A stretch of DNA of 64,000 nucleotides from Chloroflexota bacterium (GTDB taxonomy: Bacteria; Chloroflexota; Anaerolineae; Anaerolineales; Villigracilaceae). Positions within the stretch are counted from its first letter, which is position 1. Every line of letters starts with the position of its first letter. Below the pieces are notes generated by a model. That model was not told where the DNA came from. It did no database searches and was given only the letters and a program-made list of their open reading frames with translations. The position numbers and the translations under genes were made by a program. The stretch spans positions 1-64,000 of the forward strand of contig JAJYOU010000001.1 of the NCBI GenBank assembly GCA_021795965.1, written 5' to 3'. This document shows, in pieces, positions 9,138 to 17,190 of this stretch.

Positions 9138-10436
9138 TTATTTCACAGTTTTGACGATTTCGGAATATACGTTGAGTGTGCGATCGATATCAGCTTCGGT
9201 GTGAGAATAGCAGAGGAACCAGGGTTCGCGCGGATCGAAATCAGGCATGACACCGCGATTGATGGCTGCTTCTGCCAGGCGCAGGTAGTATTCGCGGTCG
9301 CTGGCAGCCCAATCGCGCTGGCAGGTTGCCTGCTCGAGCCCAATGGCGAAGCTGAACATGGCGGGATAGCCATTGAAGGCAACCGGAATGCTGTTATCTT
9401 CGAAGATTTCCTTCAACCCGGTCATCAGGCGCCCGCCGCGGGAATTGAGGGTGGCAAAGACCGGTTCCCGCTGCATGATTTTCAATGTGGCATAAGCGCC
9501 GGCAATTCCCGGCTTGTTATTGGTGTAAGTTCCGCCCTGCGAAACACCGTGACCGATGATCTCCATGATTTCTTTCTTACCGCCAAAGGCGGCTGCCGGG
9601 TAACCGTTGCCAAGCGCCTTGGCGTAGGTCGCAAGATCGGGTTTTAGGTTGTAAAATTCCTGCGCCCCACCTGCGGCGATACGAAACCCGGTCTTGACTT
9701 CGTCCAGGATAAAGAGGGCGCCATATTCAGTGGTTTTCTGCCGGATCAATTCGAGAAAGCCGGGCTCAGGCAAAATGGCGCCGCAGTTGCCCTGGCAGGG
9801 TTCCGTGATGACCGCCGCGATTTGATCGCCGAAAGACTGCATGACGCGCTCAAAGCCTTCAAAATCATTGAACGGCAGGGTGATGATCTTCTCTCCCAGG
9901 ACACGCGGGATGCCTGAGGATGCGGCAACCGGGATGGGGCTGCGACGGCTGCCATAAGATTCGACCGGCGCATAAGTGGACCAGAGGGTGTAATCATGAA
10001 AACCGTGATAATTGCCTTCGAATTTAAGAATGATTTCCCGCCCGGTAAAAGCCCGTGCCACCCGGATGGCGTGCATGGTTGCCTCGGTGCCCGAGCAAGC
10101 CATGCGGACCATCTCGACCGCCGGGCACATCTCAACGATCATTTCGGCAACTTCCACTTCCAGCTCGCCGGTCATGGCAAACAAGACACCGTTTTGAACT
10201 TCTTCAATTACCTTTGCATCCACTTCATCATAAGCATGCCCGAGAATGATCGGACCAAACGCCATGCGGTAATCTATATATTCATTGCCATCCACATCCC
10301 AGAGATGCGAGCCTTTGCCTTTCCGGACGTAGGGGGTGATATCCTTGCCCCAATAGCGAAAATTTGAATTTACGCCGAGGGGCAGAACACGGCTGGCACG
10401 CTGCTGCAGCAATGAATTTTGCTTGAAGTTATTCAT
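9138..10436 (-). CDS. Glutamate-1-semialdehyde aminomutase-like class-III aminotransferase
   Basis: 432 residues, most like the HemL/GSAM branch: RASRVLPLGVNSNFRYWG, ACSGTEATMHAIRVARAFTGR, FEGNYHGFHD, LDEVKTGFR, YAKALGNGYP (PLP Lys). The location in a catabolic operon under an Lrp regulator argues against a tetrapyrrole role; members of this branch in such contexts are usually amino-acid or amino-alcohol aminotransferases. It begins 22 bases after the Lrp gene with an AAAGGAAA site. The exact substrate is unknown. Confidence 0.78.
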   Translation of the reverse strand: MNNFKQNSLLQQRASRVLPLGVNSNFRYWGKDITPYVRKGKGSHLWDVDGNEYIDYRMAFGPIILGHAYDEVDAKVIEEVQNGVLFAMTGELEVEVAEMIVEMCPAVEMVRMACSGTEATMHAIRVARAFTGREIILKFEGNYHGFHDYTLWSTYAPVESYGSRRSPIPVAASSGIPRVLGEKIITLPFNDFEGFERVMQSFGDQIAAVITEPCQGNCGAILPEPGFLELIRQKTTEYGALFILDEVKTGFRIAAGGAQEFYNLKPDLATYAKALGNGYPAAAFGGKKEIMEIIGHGVSQGGTYTNNKPGIAGAYATLKIMQREPVFATLNSRGGRLMTGLKEIFEDNSIPVAFNGYPAMFSFAIGLEQATCQRDWAASDREYYLRLAEAAINRGVMPDFDPREPWFLCYSHTEADIDRTLNVYSEIVKTVK

Positions 10437-10457
10437 GATTTTCCTTTGTAGAGGATT

Positions 10458-10946
10458 TTATTGATCATCGATCGTGTTGGAGATAAAGCTGGCAGGGAGC
10501 TTCCACTGATAGGTGTCTTTCAAAACGACTGGAACGATTTTCGTGGTGGTTTTACGCACCCCCGGGATCTTCCCGACGACTTCTGTCACAAATGCATAGA
10601 TTTCGGCGTTGGTTGTGCCCAAAACCTGGATACTGACATCCGTTTCACCGATGGAACACGCCACGTAGCTGATGTTTTCAAGCGCGGCCAACTTGTTCGC
10701 CACGTCCATGATCAGACCCGATTCAATTTCCAGCAGGACATCTGCCACCACGTTCAGGCCCAACCCTTTCGGGTTTATAATCGCGGAGAGGTGGATGATT
10801 TTGTTATCCACCAGTCGGTCGATTCGATAGCGGACAGCCCGCTCAGATTTGTTCCCAAGCCTTCGGGCGATCTCTGCAGCCCTGACCTGCCCGTCTTCCA
10901 TCAGGGCGTTGATGATCTCGTAATCAATCTTGTCGATTTTGAACAT
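10458..10946 (-). CDS. Lrp/AsnC-family regulator heading the aminotransferase/polyamine operon
   Basis: 162 residues. N-terminal winged HTH (IINALMEDGQVRAAEIARRL, ERAVRYRIDRL), then the RAM ligand-binding domain (about 65-145). An AAGAGGCT ribosome site precedes the ATG. First gene of a minus-strand operon of nine genes, so it probably controls its own transcript in response to an amino acid or amine (inference). The longer C-terminal tail after the RAM domain is unlike minimal AsnC proteins. Confidence 0.9.
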   Translation of the reverse strand: MFKIDKIDYEIINALMEDGQVRAAEIARRLGNKSERAVRYRIDRLVDNKIIHLSAIINPKGLGLNVVADVLLEIESGLIMDVANKLAALENISYVACSIGETDVSIQVLGTTNAEIYAFVTEVVGKIPGVRKTTTKIVPVVLKDTYQWKLPASFISNTIDDQ

Positions 10947-10979
10947 ATAGAGCCTCTTTTATTTCCGTTTCGTACAATA

Positions 10980-11008
10980 ATATTACTATTTATCGATGAA
11001 ATAGTCAA
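10980..11008 (-). promoter_or_regulatory. sigma70-type promoter of the Lrp-aminotransferase-pot operon
   Basis: Minus-strand TTGACT (11008-11003), 17-base spacer, TAATAT (10985-10980). It lies 34 bases before the Lrp ATG and back to back with the promoter of the S1-domain gene. Confidence 0.7.
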
Positions 11009-11072
11009 GATTTTTTGAAGAATTGGCAGCGCTGCCCGGAGGAGATCTTTTTGATTTTGCTCCAGGTTTTTA

Positions 11073-11100
11073 TTGACAAAAAGTGGAACTGAAGTATAAT
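11073..11100 (+). promoter_or_regulatory. consensus sigma70 promoter of the S1-domain gene
   Basis: TTGACA (11073-11078) and TATAAT (11095-11100), both perfect consensus, spaced by 16 bases. A GAGGAG ribosome site and the ATG at 11141 follow. This is one of the best-matching promoters in the window and implies strong expression. Confidence 0.82.
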
Positions 11101-11140
11101 GAAAAGTCGGCATTATTCCCGAATTTGAGGAGACAAACAC

Positions 11141-11932
11141 ATGACTTTACCAAGCGAAACACCAACAGCCCCCGCCAGTGAATTGAAACCAAAGACCAAG
11201 CTGACGGGGAAAGTTGTTAAAACCACTCTAGCAGGCGTGCTCGTCGACCTGAGCATGGAAGTACCAGGGATCATCCATATCTCTCAATTATCAGAAACAC
11301 CCGTCAAGCGTGTGGAAGATGTTGTACAGGTTGGTCAGGATGTGGACGTATGGGTCAAAAAAGTAAAAGCTGATCGGATCGAATTGACGATGATCCAGCC
11401 AGTGGGTCTTGATTGGCGCGAACTAAAACCTGAACTGATTGTGAAGGGCAAGGTTGTCCGGCTGGAAACGTACGGCGCATTTGTGGAAATCGGTGCAGAG
11501 CGCCCCGGTCTGGTCCACATCAGCGAGATGGCTCATGGTTACGTGAAAACCCCCGGCGACGTTGTTAAAGAAGGCGACGAAGTGGATGTGATGGTGCTGG
11601 ATGTGGATCGGAAGAAGAAACAGATCCGCCTGAGCATGAAAGCCGTCCTGCCCAAGCCCGAAGAAAAAGTGGAAGTTGAAACCCCCGCCTCTGCCCGCCC
11701 CGAAAGAAAACGCGGCGGTAAGCGAGCCAAACCACGCGATGAAATGGTTGAAAACTTTGGAACCGAAACCCCTTCGGAACCGGATCCGACCGTTTTCGAA
11801 CTTGCCTGGCAGGCAGCCCTTGATCGCGCGAAAGCCGAAAAAGCAGCCAAATCCAAAAAAGGAAAATCCGCAGACCACGATCAGGATGAAATCCTTGAAC
11901 GGACGCTCAAGAACCGGTTACCCACCAACTAA
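11141..11932 (+). CDS. Tandem S1-domain RNA-binding protein
   Basis: 263 residues. Two S1 (OB-fold) domains: about 20-85 (KLTGKVVKTTLAGVLVDLS, PGIIHISQL) and about 98-165 (VKGKVVRLETYGAFVEIG, RPGLVHISEM, DRKKKQIRLSMK). The C-terminal ~95 residues are Lys/Arg/Pro/Glu-rich and probably disordered (ARPERKRGGKRAKPRDE). Such proteins resemble truncated ribosomal protein S1 or YugI-like RNA binders acting on ribosomes or mRNA. Single-gene unit with its own strong promoter and terminator. Specific role unknown. Confidence 0.85.
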   Translation: MTLPSETPTAPASELKPKTKLTGKVVKTTLAGVLVDLSMEVPGIIHISQLSETPVKRVEDVVQVGQDVDVWVKKVKADRIELTMIQPVGLDWRELKPELIVKGKVVRLETYGAFVEIGAERPGLVHISEMAHGYVKTPGDVVKEGDEVDVMVLDVDRKKKQIRLSMKAVLPKPEEKVEVETPASARPERKRGGKRAKPRDEMVENFGTETPSEPDPTVFELAWQAALDRAKAEKAAKSKKGKSADHDQDEILERTLKNRLPTN

Positions 11933-11948
11933 TTTAACCGGATATAAA

Positions 11949-11970
11949 CCTCGCAAAATGCGGGGTTTTT
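11949..11970 (+). terminator. rho-independent terminator after the S1-domain gene
   Basis: Short 6-bp stem CCTCGC/GCGGGG with a five-base loop (11949-11965) followed by TTTTTG. It lies 16 bases after the stop codon. Confidence 0.75.
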
Positions 11971-11971
11971 G

Positions 11972-12000
11972 TTGACAAAAAAGAGTGAATACGATATTAT
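11972..12000 (+). promoter_or_regulatory. sigma70-type promoter of the A-type Fe-S carrier gene
   Basis: TTGACA (11972-11977), 17-base spacer, TATTAT (11995-12000). It starts immediately after the T-run of the preceding terminator. The ATG at 12034 has an AAGGAGA site. Confidence 0.78.
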
Positions 12001-12033
12001 TTGTCTTATTTACTGGTGATCAAGGAGACTTAT

Positions 12034-12453
12034 ATGTTAAAGGAAGTTGAAACCGGAACCAATCAAGACACTGTCACCCTGACCGAACCCGCGGTTGAAG
12101 CTGTTCGCGGCATATTGAGCGAGAAAAACCTCGAAGGTTATTCGCTGCGCGTCTTTGTCGCAGGCAGCAGCTGCTGCAGTGTAAACTTCGGCATGGCACT
12201 CGACAATAACATCGGCGAAACAGATCTTATTTTTAAAACCCAGGATGTCCAGCTGGTGGTGGATGATCAATCGATCGAATACCTGCGCGGCGCAAAAATT
12301 GACTATATCAATGACCCTGTGCGCGGTTCAGGCTTCTCAGTTTCGAGCCCGTCTGCCAGTAAGAATGACAGCTGCGCCTGCGGTACTGAAGGTCACGAGC
12401 ACGGAGAAGGCGAAGATTCGTGCGGCTGCGGCGGAAGCTGCAGCAACAATTAA
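12034..12453 (+). CDS. A-type iron-sulfur carrier protein with Cys/His-rich C-terminal tail
   Basis: 139 residues from the ATG at 12034, chosen for its AAGGAGA site. HesB/IscA/ErpA fold: LTEPAVEAVRGILSEKNLEG, LRVFVAGSSCCSVNFGMALD with the first conserved Cys, and a CxC pair (SCACG) near residue 113 in place of the usual CGCG motif. After that, instead of ending, the protein adds HEHGEGEDSCGCGGSCSNN, with two His and four more Cys. The family hands Fe-S clusters to apoproteins. The extra tail might bind a second metal or cluster, or serve as a metal sensor (inference). Monocistronic. Confidence 0.82.
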   Translation: MLKEVETGTNQDTVTLTEPAVEAVRGILSEKNLEGYSLRVFVAGSSCCSVNFGMALDNNIGETDLIFKTQDVQLVVDDQSIEYLRGAKIDYINDPVRGSGFSVSSPSASKNDSCACGTEGHEHGEGEDSCGCGGSCSNN

Positions 12454-12479
12454 CCGTTCGTCAAATCAGAAAATTAAAA

Positions 12480-12509
12480 CAGGCTGCCAGTTGGCAGCCT
12501 GTTTTTTTC
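12480..12509 (+). terminator. rho-independent terminator after the A-type carrier gene
   Basis: Perfect 10-bp stem CAGGCTGCCA/TGGCAGCCTG (12480-12501) followed by a seven-T run. Confidence 0.88.
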
Positions 12510-12537
12510 AATGTCTGATTTTCGCCGCAACCGGCTT

Positions 12538-13152
12538 TTACCTGCCGCGCAGGAAAGAAATCAGCCCGCCGAAGGCGCCGATCAATGCCAGGATGACGAT
12601 CACCAGCCCGAGGGGAATTCCACCGGATTTTTCACTGACCACAGCGTAGGTTGCTATCACCAGGGGAGGTGCGGGGGTATAGGTCGCCAGGCGCGTGGGT
12701 GTGTACTGGGGGATGAAGGCAGCCAGCAGGGTTGGGTCAAATGTGGGGGTGGTGGCAGGGGTGGCGGTGGGCGGAGGTTCCACAATTTGCAGGTTGGCAT
12801 TTGGCGATAGACTGATGAGAGGTGCATAGACCCAGCCGACATTGCCGGGAACCCCATCATACTTGATTTGAATCCAATCGCCCCCGGGGGAACGACCCAA
12901 TGCGGGGGCAGTTTCTCCCGGCAATAAAACCCCGATCGCATTGTAGAGGTAAGAACTGGGACCAGCCCGGACGTTGATTTGCTCCGAGTAGGTGACTTTA
13001 ATGGTTGGACCGGTGGGAGTGCCGGTCACGGTTGGGACGGAGCCGGTTGGCTGTTGGGCTGCAACCTTTTGCGCGCTCGGAACGTTAAATAGAAAAACCA
13101 GAACCATGATCATAAAAAAAAGAATTGCAAATAATTTCTTAAATCGAAGCAT
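12538..13152 (-). CDS. Membrane-anchored protein with extracellular SH3b domain
   Basis: 204 residues. N-terminal hydrophobic signal or anchor (about 8-30). SH3b domain at about 50-120 (EQINVRAGPSSYLYNAIGVLLPGE, GDWIQIKY, GNVGWVYAPLI), the fold that often binds cell-wall peptides. Then a Pro/Thr-rich spacer (PPPTATPATTPTFDP) and a C-terminal membrane segment (GIPLGLVIVILALIGAFGGL) ending in positively charged FLRGR. Arranged divergently from the zinc-ribbon gene at 13201. Role in envelope sensing or attachment is inference only. Confidence 0.75.
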   Translation of the reverse strand: MLRFKKLFAILFFMIMVLVFLFNVPSAQKVAAQQPTGSVPTVTGTPTGPTIKVTYSEQINVRAGPSSYLYNAIGVLLPGETAPALGRSPGGDWIQIKYDGVPGNVGWVYAPLISLSPNANLQIVEPPPTATPATTPTFDPTLLAAFIPQYTPTRLATYTPAPPLVIATYAVVSEKSGGIPLGLVIVILALIGAFGGLISFLRGR

Positions 13153-13187
13153 TCACGCACCTGTCTATCAAATTTTCGTAAGGTGAT

Positions 13188-13193
13188 TATAAT
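13188..13193 (+). promoter_or_regulatory. -10 box directly before the zinc-ribbon gene (probable leaderless start)
   Basis: A perfect TATAAT ends eight bases before the ATG at 13201, so transcription should begin at or next to the start codon. No clear -35 is visible at the usual distance. Confidence 0.5.
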
Positions 13194-13200
13194 CGATACC

Positions 13201-13791
13201 ATGGAACAACGAATTTATCACGGCGATATCACTCCCCAGGACCTGGCTCAATCCCTGTTGGCATATTTCAACCGAGGCAACCTGCGAGCGCAGGTTTACG
13301 GCGCCGAGCAGGAAATGAACGTCCAAATTTCAACGCGACCCGGTGCGCAAAGCGGCGGATTAACGGCAGTCACCGTCCAACTGAAACAAATCGAGGATGG
13401 GGTTGCAGTCACGATCAATGAACAGGAATGGCTCGGTCTTGCGGCGAGCATGGGGCAGACCGTGATTTCAACCCTGGTCAATCCCTGGAACCTGCTCAAC
13501 AGGCTGGATGACCTGGCTCAGGATGTTGAAAACCTTCAAATCAACGAAAAGATCTGGAGCGTCATCGCTGCGGTCAGCCAGACCCACCGCGCGAGCACAC
13601 AAATTTCTGAAAGGTACCAGCGCCTGGAATGCCTGTACTGCGGCACGGCAAACCCGGTTGGGGAGGGCAGTTGCATCGCCTGCGGCGCTCCACTTGGAAA
13701 CATCCAGCCGGTCACCTGCCTGAGCTGCGGCTTTGTTCTACTGCGAGGCGAAACGACCTGCCCGAACTGCGGCAGACCCGTCCGCAGGTGA
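13201..13791 (+). CDS. Uncharacterised protein with double zinc ribbon
   Basis: 196 residues if it starts at ATG 13201; a GTG at 13183 would add six residues but overlaps the TATAAT box. The N-terminal ~140 residues look like a small globular domain with no family I recognise (QDLAQSLLAYFNRGNLRAQVYG...). The C-terminal part has two treble-type zinc ribbons: CLYCGTANPVGEGSCIACG and CLSCGFVLLRGETTCPNCG, eight Cys in CxxC pairs. Likely a cytosolic regulatory or scaffold protein; function unknown. Confidence 0.75.
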   Translation: MEQRIYHGDITPQDLAQSLLAYFNRGNLRAQVYGAEQEMNVQISTRPGAQSGGLTAVTVQLKQIEDGVAVTINEQEWLGLAASMGQTVISTLVNPWNLLNRLDDLAQDVENLQINEKIWSVIAAVSQTHRASTQISERYQRLECLYCGTANPVGEGSCIACGAPLGNIQPVTCLSCGFVLLRGETTCPNCGRPVRR

Positions 13792-13842
13792 GGTTTTCAC
13801 TCAATTCAAAAAGGGGCTGTCCAAATGGCTGCCTTTTTTTTC

Positions 13843-14823
13843 TTATTTACCCAAAACATCCTGGTTGACCAGGTAAGGCAGCCGCTGCCCTGCCAGACCA
13901 GCCAGCAGGTTATCGCAGGCCATTTCTGCCATGCGCCGGCGTGTGCCATGCGTGGCTGAGCCGATGTGCGGGACAACCAGGCAGTTCGGCAGGCTGTAAA
14001 GCGGGTTATCAACCGGCAGCGGTTCGGGGTCGGTCACATCGAGTGCGGCGCCGGCGATCCACCCCTGCTGGAGAGCCTCAATCAAGGCATCCTGCGAGAC
14101 AACCTGACCGCGCGAAGTGTTGATCAGGATGGCGGTAGGTTTCATGCGCTTTAGTGCAGCTTTATCCAGGAGACCGCGGGTCTGAGGGGTCAGCGGGCAG
14201 TGCAGGCTGACGAAATCACTCTCCGCCAGGAGTTGATCCAGCGAACAGTATGTTGCAGCAGAGGAAGAATCAAGGGTCGGATGCTGGCGGGAATTTGTAT
14301 AAAGGATTTTCATGCCAAAACCGCGGGCGCGTTCGGCGACTGCCTGCCCGATTTTCCCCATGCCGACCAGCCCGAGGGTGGCGCCGCGCAGATCAGCCCC
14401 CAGCCATTGGGTGGGAGACCAGGTTTTCCACAATCCATCTTTGGCATCGCGCGAGGCTGCCGGTAAAAGCCGGGCAGTCGATAGGAGCAGCGCCAGCGCC
14501 AAATCAGCAGTGGCATCCGTCACAACGTCGGGGGTATTTCCAACCGGGATTCCGCGCCGGGTGCAGGCTGCCAAATTAACATTATCGACACCGCCAGCCA
14601 TGTTGCTGACGATTTTCAGCCTGGGAGCCGAATCGATTAATGCCTGGTCGACCTTGTCGGAGAGGAAACACAAAATACCAACGGCTTCATCCATCTGTTC
14701 CAGGAGATGAGGGGCAAAACCAGGAGGATCGGCAGGTCCAACCAGTAAACGAACGCGACCCTGAAGTGAGGAAATCCAATCGACGGGCAAAGGGTGAGTG
14801 AGAATAACGAGAGGCAGTGCCAT
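13843..14823 (-). CDS. D-2-hydroxyacid dehydrogenase (glyoxylate/hydroxypyruvate reductase type)
   Basis: 326 residues. Rossmann motif GLVGMGKIGQAVAERARGFGM at about 150-170. Catalytic residues fit the family: Arg in LINTSRGQVV, Glu in DVTDPEPLP and His in VVPHIGSAT. The NAD(P)-dependent family reduces 2-keto acids to D-2-hydroxyacids; the GRHPR-like character is judged from overall pattern and is not certain. An AAAGGAGC site precedes the ATG. Single-gene unit. Confidence 0.85.
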   Translation of the reverse strand: MALPLVILTHPLPVDWISSLQGRVRLLVGPADPPGFAPHLLEQMDEAVGILCFLSDKVDQALIDSAPRLKIVSNMAGGVDNVNLAACTRRGIPVGNTPDVVTDATADLALALLLSTARLLPAASRDAKDGLWKTWSPTQWLGADLRGATLGLVGMGKIGQAVAERARGFGMKILYTNSRQHPTLDSSSAATYCSLDQLLAESDFVSLHCPLTPQTRGLLDKAALKRMKPTAILINTSRGQVVSQDALIEALQQGWIAGAALDVTDPEPLPVDNPLYSLPNCLVVPHIGSATHGTRRRMAEMACDNLLAGLAGQRLPYLVNQDVLGK

Positions 14824-15002
14824 GAGTGCTCCTTTTGGAAAATTGGTTCACCCTGTTTTTACCAGCGGAATGGATTTTTTTCAAGTGCAAAATGGTCCAT
14901 TCCGAATATTTACCAATTTATATTTGTGGTATTACAATTCGGATGTGCCAAACCGTTTCAAATTATCCGACCTGTTTCGAACCAAGAGAAAACCTGATCC
15001 CC

Positions 15003-15812
15003 ATGCCTTTAATTGATCTTGAGAAAAGACTTCAAACTTTGATCGAAATCCACCTGGAGAAGCTGCTGCCCAATCCCCTGCTGAGGGAGCAAATTGGACA
15101 AAAATTTGCCAGTGCAATCAGGACGAACATTCACACACAAAGTTTGCAGAATTCAAACTATAGTGTGCCATCAAATTTTTACCTGGTCGTAAACCCATCA
15201 AAGGCTGCAGATTGGGAGAAAAATCCGCGCATCCTGGATGAATTGACCAGGATCCTGATCTACGTAACAGACGAAATGGGAATCAAGTTTGAGGTTCCAC
15301 CGAGTTTGACCCTGGTCACTGATGCGAATAAAGATGTTGATTTCTTTGATGTGCGCACCAAACCCCAAAATAACGTGGCGGAAACCCAGGGCATCAGCCA
15401 GGAATTGGATGATTCCCAGCCTCAATCAGCCTTCCTGATCATTGGCGGCAAGCGTGTCTTCCAGCTTGACGAACCGGTCACCAATATCGGGCGAAGATTG
15501 GATAATCATCTCGTCCTGGATGATCCAAGAATTTCCCGATACCACGCCCAGATTCGCCTGCAAAAAAACCGCTTTGTAATTTTCGATTTAAACTCAACCG
15601 GTGGAACTTTTGTGAACAGCATCAAAACCAGCCAGAGCATTTTGTACCCGGGTGATGTGATTTCACTGGCTGGGCTGGCGCTGGTGTTTGGGCAGGAAAG
15701 CCAGTCAAAAATCAGCAGAAAAGGGGATACCACCCCCCTGGTATTGAATCCCGCTGACGCAGCATCTCCGCGGAAAACCAAACCGCTGCCCCCAAAAGAT
15801 CCAGCCAAATGA
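15003..15812 (+). CDS. FhaA-like protein: DUF3662 domain plus FHA domain
   Basis: 269 residues from the ATG at 15003; upstream in-frame sequence looks non-coding, so a longer start was not used. N-terminal ~120 residues match the FhaA N-terminal domain (LEKRLQTLIEIHLEKLLP, PSNFYLVVNPSKAADW). The FHA domain at about 150-240 shows TNIGRRLDNHLVLDDPRISRYHAQI and DLNSTGGTFVNS, with the Arg, Ser, His and Asn that bind phosphothreonine. In actinobacteria FhaA links Ser/Thr kinases to cell-wall synthesis. Here it leads a cluster with a second FHA protein and a RodA-PBP gene. Cytoplasmic. Confidence 0.85.
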   Translation: MPLIDLEKRLQTLIEIHLEKLLPNPLLREQIGQKFASAIRTNIHTQSLQNSNYSVPSNFYLVVNPSKAADWEKNPRILDELTRILIYVTDEMGIKFEVPPSLTLVTDANKDVDFFDVRTKPQNNVAETQGISQELDDSQPQSAFLIIGGKRVFQLDEPVTNIGRRLDNHLVLDDPRISRYHAQIRLQKNRFVIFDLNSTGGTFVNSIKTSQSILYPGDVISLAGLALVFGQESQSKISRKGDTTPLVLNPADAASPRKTKPLPPKDPAK

Positions 15813-16270
15813 GCAGCGTCATTTTGCTGGTATTACGTATTTTGGCAGTCGTTGCCCTTTACGGGTTCCTGGGAATGGTCCTGTATCATCTCTGGCATGA
15901 GCTGCAATTGACCGCCAGGTCGCTCGAGAAAAGGCATTCACCCGAACTTGACCTGTTGATCGATACCCCGGATGAGCCGCAGCGCAGCCTGCACTTTAAC
16001 CTGGAGCGCATCACGATTGGGCGCGACCCGGATTGTGACTGCATCCTGACCCACTCGACTGTCTCGGCAAATCACACGCAGTTAAAATTTCATCATGCCC
16101 AGTGGTGGATTGAGGATCTGAATTCGACCAACGGCACACTCCTTAATAGTGAGCAGGTCAAGATTCCGACGGTGGTCATGGATGGTGATCTGATCAAATG
16201 CGGGCAGGTTCTCCTGCTGGTGCATTACAGGTCTGAAAACGACGTTTCAGAAGGAGAACAAAATGAATGA
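15809..16270 (+). CDS. FhaB-like membrane-anchored FHA protein
   Basis: 153 residues. One N-terminal membrane helix (about 4-28) then a cytosolic FHA domain (about 65-140): ITIGRDPDCDCILTHSTVSANHTQL and DLNSTNGTLLN carry the phosphothreonine-binding Arg, Ser, His and Asn. The ATG overlaps the preceding stop codon (ATGA), so the two FHA genes are translationally coupled. This matches the fhaA-fhaB pair next to rodA/pbpA in actinobacteria. No kinase gene is in the window. Confidence 0.87.
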   Translation: MSSVILLVLRILAVVALYGFLGMVLYHLWHELQLTARSLEKRHSPELDLLIDTPDEPQRSLHFNLERITIGRDPDCDCILTHSTVSANHTQLKFHHAQWWIEDLNSTNGTLLNSEQVKIPTVVMDGDLIKCGQVLLLVHYRSENDVSEGEQNE

Positions 16271-17129
16271 TCAAATCTCGGCTGGGATCATCGGCGGGTC
16301 GGGGCTTTACGCCATGCAGGGGTTGGAAGATACGCGGGAAGTGATGGTGGAAACACCATTTGGAAAACCCAGCTCCCCCATCATGATCGGGAGGCTGGCA
16401 GGGAAGAAAATTGCTTTCCTGGCAAGGCATGGAATCGGGCATTTCATCAACCCGACCGAGGTCAATTACCGCGCAAATATTTATGCGCTCAAAAAGATAG
16501 GCGCGAGGCGAATTGTCAGCATCAGCGCCTGCGGTTCTTTAAGGGAAGATTTCAGACCCGGCGATATCGTCATTCCCGATCAAATTTTTGACCATACTCG
16601 CGAGCGGCAGCGGACATTTTTCAGCGGCGGGCTGGTGGCTCACATCGGCGTGGCAGACCCATTCTGCCCGGATCTGAGCCAGCGAATTTACGACGCGGTC
16701 AAAGCTTGCGGGGCAACCGTTCACAAAGGCGGAACCTTGATTACGATCGAGGGACCGCGCTTTTCGACCAAAGCCGAATCAAATGTTTTTCGGACGTGGG
16801 GCATGTCCATCATCGGGATGACCGCCTCCCCGGAAGCATTTTTAGCCCGCGAGGCTGAAATGTGCTACACCACCATGGCACACGTCACGGACTACGACGT
16901 CTGGCACGTGACCGCAGAACCCGTAACGGTGGACATGGTCATCGAGACCCTCAATAAAAACACCAGCATCGCGCAGGATTCCATTCGCAACCTGATGGCG
17001 ACCATCGACGAACCCGAGACATGCAACTGCACCGATGCGCTTTCGAATGCCCTGATCACCAACCCGGCAGTCGTTCCACCAGAAACACGGGTAAAACTCG
17101 ACCTGCTGGTTGGAAAATATCTAAAATAA
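16263..17129 (+). CDS. mtnP: S-methyl-5'-thioadenosine phosphorylase
   Basis: 288 residues. GIIGGSGLY at the N-terminus, NYRANIYALKKIGA, DIVIPDQIFDHT, ITIEGPRFSTKAES and MTASPEAFLAREAEMCY followed by VTDYDVWH; the two Asp residues of the last motif favour 6-amino purine substrates. It splits methylthioadenosine, a by-product of polyamine synthesis, into adenine and methylthioribose-1-phosphate. It overlaps fhaB by eight bases and has an AGAAGGAGA site. It occupies the position where actinobacteria have the phosphatase gene pstP. Confidence 0.93.
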   Translation: MNDQISAGIIGGSGLYAMQGLEDTREVMVETPFGKPSSPIMIGRLAGKKIAFLARHGIGHFINPTEVNYRANIYALKKIGARRIVSISACGSLREDFRPGDIVIPDQIFDHTRERQRTFFSGGLVAHIGVADPFCPDLSQRIYDAVKACGATVHKGGTLITIEGPRFSTKAESNVFRTWGMSIIGMTASPEAFLAREAEMCYTTMAHVTDYDVWHVTAEPVTVDMVIETLNKNTSIAQDSIRNLMATIDEPETCNCTDALSNALITNPAVVPPETRVKLDLLVGKYLK

Positions 17130-17190
17130 GGATGGACGGTCTGCCTGACCCGGCGCTGTTCATTAAACCAATCTCATTAAATCATCTGCC

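Noticed and set aside
13811-13840. Possible terminator between the zinc-ribbon and 2-hydroxyacid dehydrogenase genes
   Set aside because: There is a T-run, but the stem before it is broken by mismatches. Kept only as a short repeat match.
14826-15002. Longer start for the FhaA-like protein
   Set aside because: The extra 59 codons are AT-rich and aromatic, lack a ribosome site and would overlap the promoter region of the divergent gene.
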